From the NCBI RefSeq assembly GCF_001701025.1, contig NZ_CP016793.1:1922001-1986000 (forward strand): 64,000 nt of DNA. The letters run 5' to 3'. The notes under the pieces are model-generated. The model did no database searches, was not told the origin of the DNA, and worked only from the letters and a program-made list of their open reading frames with translations. The stretch comes from Lentzea guizhouensis. GTDB lineage: Bacteria > Actinomycetota > Actinomycetes > Mycobacteriales > Pseudonocardiaceae. Below are positions 25,427 to 33,020 of this stretch, one piece after another (the first letter of the stretch is position 1; each line of letters starts with the position of its first letter). A program made the position numbers and the translations under genes.

Positions 25427-27054
25427 CAGAACTCCCCGCTGCTCGGCACGCGCAACCGTTCGATCAGCAGCACGCACCCGACCGTGACGACCATCAACAG
25501 CGCGCACGCCGCGTAGGCCATCTGGCTGTTCAGCTCCCCCGGCCGCGACATCAGCCGCGCGATCACGATCGGCAGCGTCGGCGACTCCGGCCGCGCCAGG
25601 AAGCTCGTGGCGCCGAACTCGCCCAGCGCCACCACGTACCCGAACCCGGCCGCCGCCACCAGCGACCGCCCGACCAGCGGCAGGTCGACCTCCCGCCACA
25701 CCCGCGCCGGAGAGGCTCCCAGCGTGGCCGCCGCCTGCCGCAGCCGTTCGTCGACGGCCCGCAGCACCGGCAGCACCATCCGCACGATCAGCGGCGTCAC
25801 CACCAGCGCCTGCGCCAGCGGCACCAGCAACGGCGAGGTCCGGAAGTCGCCGGGCAACGCGTCCATCGTGACCAGGTAACCGAACCCGACCGTCACCGCC
25901 GACACCCCCAGCGGCAGCATCAACGCCGTGTCCAGCACTTCGGCGAACCGGCCACCGGACCGCCGCAGCCCGACCAGCACGACCGCCGAGAACACGCCCA
26001 CCACCAACGCCACCGCGGTCGCGTCGAACGCCGTGCGCACCGAGTTCAGCGCCGCGTCGATCCCGGTCACCGCCAACGTCCCACGATCACCGCGGGTGGC
26101 CAGCGCCGCGTACCCGGCGAAGCTCCAGCCGTCCCTCGTGGACAGCGACCGCGTGACCAGCCCGGCCACCGGCGCGAGCAACGCCACCACGACCACCGCC
26201 GCCGCACCCACCACGTACCACTCGCCATCGGACGGCCGTCGAGCGAGCTCTTCCCTGCCCCGCAACGACAACGCGGTCTCCCGCCGGCGCCGTGCCAGCG
26301 CCCCGAGCACCAGCACCGCCACCACCGCGGCGAACTGGACCAACGACAGCGCGGCCGCACCGGACAGGTCGAACAACTCGACCGTGCGCAGGTAGATCTC
26401 GGTCTCCAGAGTCCGGTACCGCGACCCGCCGAGCACCAGCACCACACCGAAACTGGTGGCGCAGAACAGGAACACCACCGCGGCCGCCGACCCGACGGCG
26501 GGCGCCAGCGCGGGCAGCACCACCGACAGGAACGCCCGCGGTCGCGACGCACCGAGCGCACGCGCCGCGTCCTCGGCCCGCCGATCCGTGTGCGCCCACA
26601 GCCCGCCGACGGTCCGCGCGACCACGGCGACGTTGAAGAACGCGTTGGCCAGCACGATCGGCAGCACCCCGCCGTCGGGCCAGAACGTCCGGAACGCGAG
26701 CCCCACCACGACCGTCGGCAACACGAACGGCACCATCACGGCCGCCCTGACCAGCCCGAGCCCGCGGATCCGGCAGCGGGCCAGCACGAACGCCACCGGC
26801 AACCCGGCGAGCACCGCGACGACGGTCGAGGCGGCGGCCTGGCCGAGGGTGAAGCCGACGAGCTCCCAGGTCTCGCCGGCGACCAGCGCGGACGTGACGC
26901 CGCCCTCGCGCAGCCCCAGCGACACGATGGCGAGGACCGGCCACGCGAAGAACAGCCCGAGGAAGGCCAGCGGCAACAGCGCTGCCGCAGACCACCCGGT
27001 ACGTGCGGTGACCAGGCCTCCCGGCGACCTCAGCCCAGCACCAGCTCGCGCCAC
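25426..27054 (-). CDS. Thiamine-type ABC transporter permease, two fused permease domains
   Basis: A 542-aa inner-membrane protein with about 12 transmembrane segments in two homologous halves, as in ThiP/FbpB. EAA loops are visible in each half (RALGASRPRAFLSVVLPAL and QAAATLGASPARVWREVDLPL). The start is uncertain: the only early in-frame start codon is GTG at 27054, which overlaps thiB by 25 bases and lacks a strong ribosome-binding site, while GGGAGG at about 27019 precedes no standard start codon in this frame. Confidence 0.85.
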   Translation of the reverse strand: MARAGAGLRSPGGLVTARTGWSAAALLPLAFLGLFFAWPVLAIVSLGLREGGVTSALVAGETWELVGFTLGQAAASTVVAVLAGLPVAFVLARCRIRGLGLVRAAVMVPFVLPTVVVGLAFRTFWPDGGVLPIVLANAFFNVAVVARTVGGLWAHTDRRAEDAARALGASRPRAFLSVVLPALAPAVGSAAAVVFLFCATSFGVVLVLGGSRYRTLETEIYLRTVELFDLSGAAALSLVQFAAVVAVLVLGALARRRRETALSLRGREELARRPSDGEWYVVGAAAVVVVALLAPVAGLVTRSLSTRDGWSFAGYAALATRGDRGTLAVTGIDAALNSVRTAFDATAVALVVGVFSAVVLVGLRRSGGRFAEVLDTALMLPLGVSAVTVGFGYLVTMDALPGDFRTSPLLVPLAQALVVTPLIVRMVLPVLRAVDERLRQAAATLGASPARVWREVDLPLVGRSLVAAAGFGYVVALGEFGATSFLARPESPTLPIVIARLMSRPGELNSQMAYAACALLMVVTVGCVLLIERLRVPSSGEF

Positions 27055-28031
27055 TGCTCGACCCAGGCTTCCCGGTTGTCCTTCACCTTGTCAGCGGGCA
27101 GCGACTGCGGGTTCGTCGGCAGCGGCGCGTCCTTGGCCCACGACTCGGGCAGCGCGACGCCCTCACGTGACGGGTAGACGTACATCTGCTCGGCCACCTG
27201 GGCCTGGAACTTCTCGCCCAGCAGGAAGTCGAGCACCTTCTGCGCGTCGGCGGAGTTCTTCGCGCCGGTCAGCACGCCCGCGTACTCGACCTGGCGGTAG
27301 CAGGTGCCCAGCACGGCCTTGGTCTTGCCGCCCTCCGCCGACGGCGAGGAGGCGTAGGACACCACGATCGGCCGCGTGCCCTTGGTGGCGGAGAACTCCT
27401 GGTTGTAGGCCTCTTCCCAGCCGCTCACGACCTTGACGCCGTTGGCCTTGAGCTTGCCCCAGTACTCCTGCCAGCCGTTCTCGCCGAACTTGGCGATCGT
27501 GCCGAGCAGGAACGCGAGCCCCGGCGAGGACGTGGCCGGGTTCTCCACGACCAGCTTGTCCTTGAACTTCGGGTCGGTCAGGTCCTCGTAGGAGGCAGGC
27601 TCGGCACCGCCGAGCTTGGCCGGGTCGATGTTCAGGCACACGTCACCGACGTCGACCGCGTGCAGCCGGTTCGTGCCGTCGACCTGGTAGCGCTGGGCGC
27701 CCTTCGCCGCCTCCGGCGAGGAGTACTCGGCGAACACGCCCTCCGCCAGCGCCCGCGACGCGAACGTCGAGTCGACGCCGAACGCCACGTCGCCCAGCGG
27801 GTTCGCCTTGGTCAGCACCAGCTTGTTGGTGAGCTCGCCCGCGTCACCGCTCGCGATCGGCTTCACGGTGATGCCGGTGGCCTGCTTGAACTCGTCGAAC
27901 AGGCCCTCCTTCACCGTGAAGGAGTCGTGCGTCACCAGCGTGACCTCACGGGTCTGCGGCGCGCTCGACGTGCCGGCCGAACAGCCGGTGACCAGCGCGG
28001 CGGCAACGAGCGCAGCGGAAATCCTTCTCAC
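27030..28031 (-). CDS. Thiamine ABC transporter substrate-binding lipoprotein (ThiB-like)
   Basis: A 333-aa extracytoplasmic binding protein. The lipoprotein signal is RRISAALVAAALVTGC; the mature part begins near VTLVTHDSFTVKEGLFDEFK, the usual opening of ThiB/TbpA proteins, with VAFGVDSTFASRALAEG, SYEDLTDPKFKDKLVVENP and GLAFLLGTIAKFG. The GTG start at 28031 follows GGGAGAGGTTGCT. It is the first gene after the TPP riboswitch, whose 3' end abuts the ribosome-binding site. Thiamine (or its phosphates) is the inferred ligand. Confidence 0.88.
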   Translation of the reverse strand: MRRISAALVAAALVTGCSAGTSSAPQTREVTLVTHDSFTVKEGLFDEFKQATGITVKPIASGDAGELTNKLVLTKANPLGDVAFGVDSTFASRALAEGVFAEYSSPEAAKGAQRYQVDGTNRLHAVDVGDVCLNIDPAKLGGAEPASYEDLTDPKFKDKLVVENPATSSPGLAFLLGTIAKFGENGWQEYWGKLKANGVKVVSGWEEAYNQEFSATKGTRPIVVSYASSPSAEGGKTKAVLGTCYRQVEYAGVLTGAKNSADAQKVLDFLLGEKFQAQVAEQMYVYPSREGVALPESWAKDAPLPTNPQSLPADKVKDNREAWVEQWRELVLG

Positions 28032-28035
28032 AGCA

Positions 28036-28130
28036 ACCTCTCCCTACGCCGGTATGACCCGGATCAGGTGGACGGTCGAGGGCTTGCGAGCCCTCCTCTC
28101 AGCCCGGCGCTTCACCGGACTCCCGTGGTG
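28036..28130 (-). ncRNA. TPP (THI-box) riboswitch
   Basis: On the minus strand the leader contains GGCTGAGA (28097-28104) and the conserved 3' half CCTGATCCGGGTCATACC followed by GGCGTAGGGA (about 28041-28070), both hallmark TPP aptamer elements. A variable GC stem (GAGGGCTCGCAAGCCCTC) lies between them. The aptamer ends at the GGGAGAGG ribosome-binding site of thiB, which suggests translational control: with TPP bound, the site is occluded and the importer is switched off. Confidence 0.93.
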
Positions 28131-28168
28131 AGTTCGCAGCTTACGTGACGTGGTGGGACGATCAGGAC

Positions 28169-28462
28169 ATGGCCGAGCTGTTGAGCGACGATCAGTTGAA
28201 CGACATCCTGCCCAAGCTGCCCGACTGGATCGCCCAGGACGCGGCGCTGGTCCGCACCGTGGAGCTGGCGAGCTTCGCGCAGGCGATCATGGTCGTGAAC
28301 CGGGTCGCGGAGATCGCCGAGAACGACAACCACCACCCGGACGTCGACATCAGGTACAAGACCCTCACGTTCCGCCTGAGCACGCACTTCAAGGGAGGGA
28401 TCACCGCACTGGACGTGTCCCTGGCCGAGGAGATCGACGGAGTGGTCGACGCACTCTCCTGA
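28169..28462 (+). CDS. phhB: Pterin-4a-carbinolamine dehydratase
   Basis: A 97-aa DCoH/PCD family protein that dehydrates 4a-hydroxytetrahydropterin. The family pattern is present: SFAQAIMVVNRVAEIAENDNHHPDVDIRYKTLTF, with the catalytic-type H-H-P motif, then LTFRLSTHFKGGITALD. The ATG at 28169 (MAELLSDDQL) is preferred to an upstream GTG. It is divergent from the TPP-riboswitch operon. M. tuberculosis carries an equivalent gene (Rv1159A) beside pimE, as here. No aromatic amino-acid hydroxylase is visible nearby. Confidence 0.93.
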   Translation: MAELLSDDQLNDILPKLPDWIAQDAALVRTVELASFAQAIMVVNRVAEIAENDNHHPDVDIRYKTLTFRLSTHFKGGITALDVSLAEEIDGVVDALS

Positions 28463-28477
28463 CCCGGCCGGACGACC

Positions 28478-29692
28478 TCAGCCCACGACCCTGCTGGGTT
28501 CACCCTCGGTGGCCCGCGCCTCACCGACCGGCCGGTCGGTCGGCTTGCGCCGGGCTGCCAGCCCGATCGCCACGAGCGTGAGCATCCCGGCCGCCGGATA
28601 ACCCCAGCCGAGCACGACGTAGTACCAGGGCCGCGGGAAGTCCCAGATGTTCGGCTGGGCCATCAGCAGGAACGAGATCAGGAAGCCGCCGGTCAGCAGC
28701 ACCCACAGGCCGGCGGCGACCTTGCACAGGACGTGCCCGCCCTCGTACACGAGCCACAGCAGGGCGGGCACCATCCACACCCAGTGGTGGCTCCACGAGA
28801 TCGGCGAGACCAGTAGGCCGAGGAACTGGACGCTGATGATCAGCGCCAGCACGTCCCTGGTCTTGCTGACCGCGAACCACGTGAGCGCGGCCGCCACGAC
28901 CGCCGCGACGAGGTAGATCCACCCGGTCTTCACGTCGTAGCCGACCGTGCGGCTCAACGCACCGCGCACCGACTGGTTGATCGCGCTGCCGACCGGTCCG
29001 ACCCGGCTCGCGTCACCGAGCAGCTGGAACCAGAACTTGTCCGACTGCGACGGCGACAGCACCCAGCCGATGCCGTACGTCACAGCAAAAGCGACGAACG
29101 ACCAGACGGCAGCCATCCACCTCTTCGTGAGCAGGAAGTACAAACCGGAGATAGCGGGCGTCAGCTTGATGCCCGCGGTGAAACCCACGCCGGCGCCACC
29201 GACCCAGTTGCGCGCGCTCGCGAGCGTGCCGACCAGGATCGCGCACAGCACCAGGTTGATCTGGCCGTAGTTGAGGGTGGTGCGCACGGGCTCGATCCAC
29301 AGCACCAGCGCGGTCCAGAACATCGCGCGGCGCGGGTCGTCGAGCTTGAGCAGCTTCAGGCTCGTGCGGACGATGAAGTACAGGCACCCCAAGCAGATCA
29401 GCTGCCAGATCCAGCGTGAGGCCTCCCACGGCACCCAGCTCATCGGCGTGAAGATCGCGGCGGCGAACGGCGGGTAGGTGAACGGCAGAGGGAAGACGTC
29501 CGCGTACTGGTCCAGCCGCCACTCGTACAGGTCGCCGGAGAACAGGTGCGGTGATCCGTTGCGGTAGACCAGCAGGTCGATCATGGTCATCTTGGTCTGG
29601 AACGCGACCATGAGCAGGTGCCCGACCACCGACAACGCGAGCAGCCACGGTGCTACGGAGAGCACACGCGCTTCCACAGCACGGAGTTTCAC
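28478..29692 (-). CDS. pimE: GT87-family polyprenol-phosphate-mannose mannosyltransferase (PimE-like)
   Basis: A 404-aa GT-C fold membrane glycosyltransferase with about 10 transmembrane helices. The catalytic-type Asp in the first extracytoplasmic loop is in MIDLLVYRNGSPHLFSGDLYEW, followed by LPFTYPPFAAAIF, NYGQINLVL and VSPISWSHHWVW, all typical of the PimE/GT87 (DUF2029) family. PimE adds an alpha-1,2-mannose to phosphatidylinositol mannosides. The GTG at 29692 starts directly before the first helix. It is convergent with phhB, its M. tuberculosis neighbour. A related GT87 specificity is possible. Confidence 0.78.
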   Translation of the reverse strand: MKLRAVEARVLSVAPWLLALSVVGHLLMVAFQTKMTMIDLLVYRNGSPHLFSGDLYEWRLDQYADVFPLPFTYPPFAAAIFTPMSWVPWEASRWIWQLICLGCLYFIVRTSLKLLKLDDPRRAMFWTALVLWIEPVRTTLNYGQINLVLCAILVGTLASARNWVGGAGVGFTAGIKLTPAISGLYFLLTKRWMAAVWSFVAFAVTYGIGWVLSPSQSDKFWFQLLGDASRVGPVGSAINQSVRGALSRTVGYDVKTGWIYLVAAVVAAALTWFAVSKTRDVLALIISVQFLGLLVSPISWSHHWVWMVPALLWLVYEGGHVLCKVAAGLWVLLTGGFLISFLLMAQPNIWDFPRPWYYVVLGWGYPAAGMLTLVAIGLAARRKPTDRPVGEARATEGEPSRVVG

Positions 29693-29777
29693 GAAGAAAA
29701 CGTTACTCGATGCAACGTGAGTGGGTACCCGAGCGTCATCTGAATGGGAGAGATCGCTGTAGGGAGTTTTTCTGATC

Positions 29778-29879
29778 ATGTCTGTTGATCTTGTTGTTGC
29801 CGCTGTCGCCGCTCTGGGCATGCTGGGAGTCGCGTTCGGAGTGTTCGCCGCGGCCGCTCGGAGCAAGAGCAGCCTCTGA
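29778..29879 (+). CDS. 33-aa hydrophobic small membrane protein
   Basis: The frame encodes MSVDLVVAAVAALGMLGVAF and continues GVFAAAARSKSSL: one transmembrane helix and a short positively charged tail. A purine-rich AGGGAG lies about 11 bases upstream of the ATG. A very strong terminator starts 25 bases after the stop, which suggests a discrete short transcript. It is too short to assign by homology; function unknown. Confidence 0.5.
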   Translation: MSVDLVVAAVAALGMLGVAFGVFAAAARSKSSL

Positions 29880-29903
29880 GTTTCATCCACCACCGAACGC
29901 CGA

Positions 29904-29936
29904 AAGGGGGAGCCTCCACTGTGGAGGCTCCCCCTT
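29904..29936. terminator. Strong bidirectional terminator
   Basis: A perfect 16-bp inverted repeat AAGGGGGAGCCTCCAC / GTGGAGGCTCCCCCTT surrounds a single central base, so in RNA about 14 pairs close a small loop. It lies between two convergent small membrane-protein genes (29778-29879 plus, 29981-30136 minus) and can end both transcripts; runs of A and T flank each arm. Confidence 0.88.
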
Positions 29937-29980
29937 CTGGCTTCGTTGCCCTGCGTTGCCGGGCGTTTCAGAAGTGGTGC

Positions 29981-30136
29981 TTAGAAGTAGTGCGCACGGC
30001 CGCCGATCGGCTTGCCGACAGCACCGAGCACGGCGAGGATGGCGCCGATCACCAACAGCACCACGCCGATGGTCGTCAGAATGCTGATACCGGCCAGCCA
30101 TCCGACGACGAGCAGGATCAGACCGAGGACGATCAT
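29981..30136 (-). CDS. Small membrane protein, DUF6131-like
   Basis: A 51-aa protein with two hydrophobic helices: MIVLGLILLVVGWLAGISIL, then VVLLVIGAILAVLGAVGKPIGG and a RAHYF end. This pattern matches the DUF6131 group of small actinobacterial membrane proteins. The ATG at 30136 has GGAGG four bases upstream, which decides the start over the 69-aa reading. Function unknown; the gap 30137-30276 shows no gene. Confidence 0.75.
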   Translation of the reverse strand: MIVLGLILLVVGWLAGISILTTIGVVLLVIGAILAVLGAVGKPIGGRAHYF

Positions 30137-30276
30137 GACACCTCCAGGTGGGGAACTCATGTCTCGGATACCCCACGAAGGCCGGTACAAACCTGATTTT
30201 CCTGTCTCGCAGGACTTTCAGCTCTCCGCACACCGGTGGTGACGGGCAGTCATCAGATTTCTCACGAATGAACTCG

Positions 30277-30292
30277 ACCGGGACTTCCCGGT
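30277..30292 (-). terminator. Short stem-loop after the SARP operon
   Basis: ACCGGGA-CT-TCCCGGT (arms 30277-30283 and 30286-30292) directly follows the stop codon of the last SARP gene on the minus strand. The stem is only 7 bp and no T-run follows, so it may be a weak terminator or a 3'-end protecting hairpin. Confidence 0.4.
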
Positions 30293-30293
30293 G

Positions 30294-33020
30294 TCAGTCG
30301 CCGCCCGTCGCCGCGATCAGCTCATGAAGGCGCTCGAGCTGGTGCAACTCGAGCGCTTCCATGAGCGACCCCTCGATCAACTGCTGCGCCTGGGCTGCGC
30401 ACTCCCGCGCGCGAGTCTTCTCCCCCGTCGCGTAGAGAGCAGTACCGAGCAGGATGAGACCGTCGGCCACATTGGTCTCGTCGCGCATCTGCTGCCACAG
30501 CTCGAGCGAGCGCTCGTAGCACTCGACGGCCTCGCGGTGCCGCTCCAGACCGAGGTAGATGTCCCCCAGGGTCTCGTAGTTCACGGCAGGCCCCTCGTCC
30601 TGACCGTTGTAGTGCGTCTCGGTGAACTTCTCCGCCGCGTGCAGGCAGAGCTCGATCGCACGAACGTCGTCGCCCGTGATGTGGTGTGCCCTGCCGAGGG
30701 CGGCGAGGTGACGGCCGACCTCGTAGCTGTCCGGGTGGCCTGCGATCCGCGGATGAACCTCCAGCAGCACGTTGAGCGCGTCCGCGAGGCGGCCCCTCCG
30801 TTCGTGGGTGCGCGCGAGCCCGCGCCACAGGTGGGCCTCGGCGAGGACGTCGCCGACGGACTGGGCGTACCGGATCGCCTCGAGCAGGTGGACCTCCGCT
30901 TCGTCGTACCTCTGGGCGTTCATGCAGGTGCCGGCGAGCCTGCGGTGCATGTGGCTCTGCGCGTGGGGGTCCCCCAGCCGCTGCGCCGCCGCCAGCCCGA
31001 GGCGGTGGCCGGTCAGACCTTCGTACAGGTAGTGCCGCCGGCTGAGGAAGCCGTGCGTCACGTGCATCGCCCGCCAGACGAAGGCGTCCGCACCCAGGCT
31101 TCCCGCGCGTTCGACGGCCCTGAGCACCACCCGGTGCTCGACGACGAACCACGCCCACGCCGAGTCCGAGTCCCGCACCGGGTCGACCAGCACCCCCGGT
31201 GCGGGCGGATCGGTGACGACCGGCGGGAGGTTGTACGACAGGTGCTGCCAACAGGCGTGCGCGGTGTGCAGGTAGTGGTCGAACATCCGGTTCAGCGCTG
31301 CTGCCCTGTCCTCGGCCGGCAGGCCGGCCGCCCGTTCGGCCGCGTAGTCGCGCAACAGGTCGTGCTGCGAGTACCGGCCGTGCGCATCGGAGTGCAGGAG
31401 GCTGCCGGCCACGAGCTCGGCCAGCACGCGCCGCGTCTCCGCCAGCGGGAGAGCGGAGAGGCTCGCGACGGCGATCACGCTGAAGTCCGGCCCCGGATGC
31501 AGACCGAGCAGGACGAACATCCTGGCCGCCTGTTCGCTCACGGACCGCAACGACCACGAGAAGACCGCGCGGACGCCGGTCGTGGGGTCGTCGATGTCGA
31601 GGGCGTCGAGCCGTTCGCCGTCGAGCTCGTCCGCGAGCGCGGTGAGCGAGTCGCCGAACGCCGCGCGGGCGGCGACGATGCTCAGCGCGAGCGGCAGCCC
31701 CGCACAGCGCCGTACCAGGCGTGTCACCGCCTCGGGCTCGTCCTCCGCCCTGGCCGTGCCGATCCGTCCGGTCAGCAGGTCGGCCGACTGCCGTTCGTCG
31801 AGGACGTCGAGCGCGACCGGCAGCGCGCCTTCCCTGGCCACCAGTCCGCTGAGCCGGTTGCGGCTGGTGACGACCACCAGGTTGGTCGCGCCACCGGGCA
31901 GCAACGGGCGCACCTGGTCGACGTCGCGCGCGTTGTCCAGGAGCAGCAGCACCCGGCGTTCGGCCAGCGCCGACCGGTACGCCGAGATGAGCGCGCTCTC
32001 CGAGGCCGGGATCTCGCTCGCGGCGACACCGAGCGCCGCCAGGAAGTCACGGGCCACCGACAGCGGGTCGACCGGTTCCGCCTGCGTGTCGAAGCCGCGC
32101 AGGTTGACGTAGAGCTGGCCGTCGGGGAACCGCTCGGCCTGCCGGTGCGCCCACTGCACGGCGAGCGCGGTCTTGCCGACCCCGCCGATCCCGTTGATCG
32201 CCGAGATCAACACGGGCTCACCCGGCCGCGCCCGCAGCAGCTCGGTGAGCCGGGCCAGCTCACGCTCCCGCCCCACGAAGTGCGGAACGCCGACCGGCAG
32301 TTGCCGGGGCACGGGGTCACCAGGCACCTCACCGCTGAGCACCTGCCGGTGGGCGTCGAGCAGCCGTTCGCCGGGGTCGACCCCGAGCTCGTCGGCGAGG
32401 TGCCCGCGCACCTCCTGGTAGACCGCCAGTGCCTCCGCCTGCTGGTTCGACCTGTGCAACGCGAGCATCAACTGCGCCCAGAACGTCTCCCGCAACGGGT
32501 GCCTCTGGACGAGCGACCGCAGCTCGGGCACGAGCGCACCGGTGTCACGGGCCAGGTCCTGGTCGATCCGGCGCTCCAGGGCCACACGTTCTTCCAGCAG
32601 TGGTGGCACGTCATCGCGGTGCAGCGCCTCGGAGACCACGTCGGCCAGCACCTGACCGCGCCACAGTTCCAGCGCCGCGCGGAACTCCCCCTGCTGCACC
32701 AGCGCGCGGAACCTCGTGAGGTCGAGGCTCTCCGGCGCCACCTCGGCCACGTAGCCGCCGCTGCGGGTGGTGACGCAGCCGGCCGCACCGAGCGCCTGCC
32801 GCAACCGGGTCACCACCATCTGCAACGTCTTGTGCGCCCGGTCCGGTGCGGGCGGTGCACCGTCCCAGAGCCGGTCCACCAGCTCGCTGACGGACACGAA
32901 CTCGTTGGCGCGCAACAACAGCGTCCCGAGCAGCACCCGGCACCGCCCGGCCGGGACGGTCACCGGTCGCCCGTCGAGCAGGACCTCCAGCGGCCCCAGC
33001 ACGCGGTACTCGGCGCTCAC
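30294..33020 (-). CDS. SARP/AfsR-type transcriptional regulator, third gene of the tandem operon
   Basis: A 908-aa multidomain regulator. Residues 1-90 are an OmpR-like winged helix (EYRVLGPLEVLLDGRPVTV ... RANEFVSVSELVDRLWDG). Residues about 95-240 are the BTAD domain, with DLTRFRALVQQGEF and LRETFWAQLMLALHRSNQQ. Residues about 260-540 are an NB-ARC/STAND ATPase with Walker A NGIGGVGKTALAVQWAH and Walker B RRVLLLLDNARDVDQVRPL. The C-terminal third holds TPR-like helical repeats (EAEVHLLEAIRYAQ, TLGDIYLGLERHREAVECY). The GTG start overlaps the stop of the preceding paralog (GTGA). Such proteins usually activate antibiotic genes or differentiation; the target is unknown. Confidence 0.92.
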   Translation of the reverse strand: MSAEYRVLGPLEVLLDGRPVTVPAGRCRVLLGTLLLRANEFVSVSELVDRLWDGAPPAPDRAHKTLQMVVTRLRQALGAAGCVTTRSGGYVAEVAPESLDLTRFRALVQQGEFRAALELWRGQVLADVVSEALHRDDVPPLLEERVALERRIDQDLARDTGALVPELRSLVQRHPLRETFWAQLMLALHRSNQQAEALAVYQEVRGHLADELGVDPGERLLDAHRQVLSGEVPGDPVPRQLPVGVPHFVGRERELARLTELLRARPGEPVLISAINGIGGVGKTALAVQWAHRQAERFPDGQLYVNLRGFDTQAEPVDPLSVARDFLAALGVAASEIPASESALISAYRSALAERRVLLLLDNARDVDQVRPLLPGGATNLVVVTSRNRLSGLVAREGALPVALDVLDERQSADLLTGRIGTARAEDEPEAVTRLVRRCAGLPLALSIVAARAAFGDSLTALADELDGERLDALDIDDPTTGVRAVFSWSLRSVSEQAARMFVLLGLHPGPDFSVIAVASLSALPLAETRRVLAELVAGSLLHSDAHGRYSQHDLLRDYAAERAAGLPAEDRAAALNRMFDHYLHTAHACWQHLSYNLPPVVTDPPAPGVLVDPVRDSDSAWAWFVVEHRVVLRAVERAGSLGADAFVWRAMHVTHGFLSRRHYLYEGLTGHRLGLAAAQRLGDPHAQSHMHRRLAGTCMNAQRYDEAEVHLLEAIRYAQSVGDVLAEAHLWRGLARTHERRGRLADALNVLLEVHPRIAGHPDSYEVGRHLAALGRAHHITGDDVRAIELCLHAAEKFTETHYNGQDEGPAVNYETLGDIYLGLERHREAVECYERSLELWQQMRDETNVADGLILLGTALYATGEKTRARECAAQAQQLIEGSLMEALELHQLERLHELIAATGGD

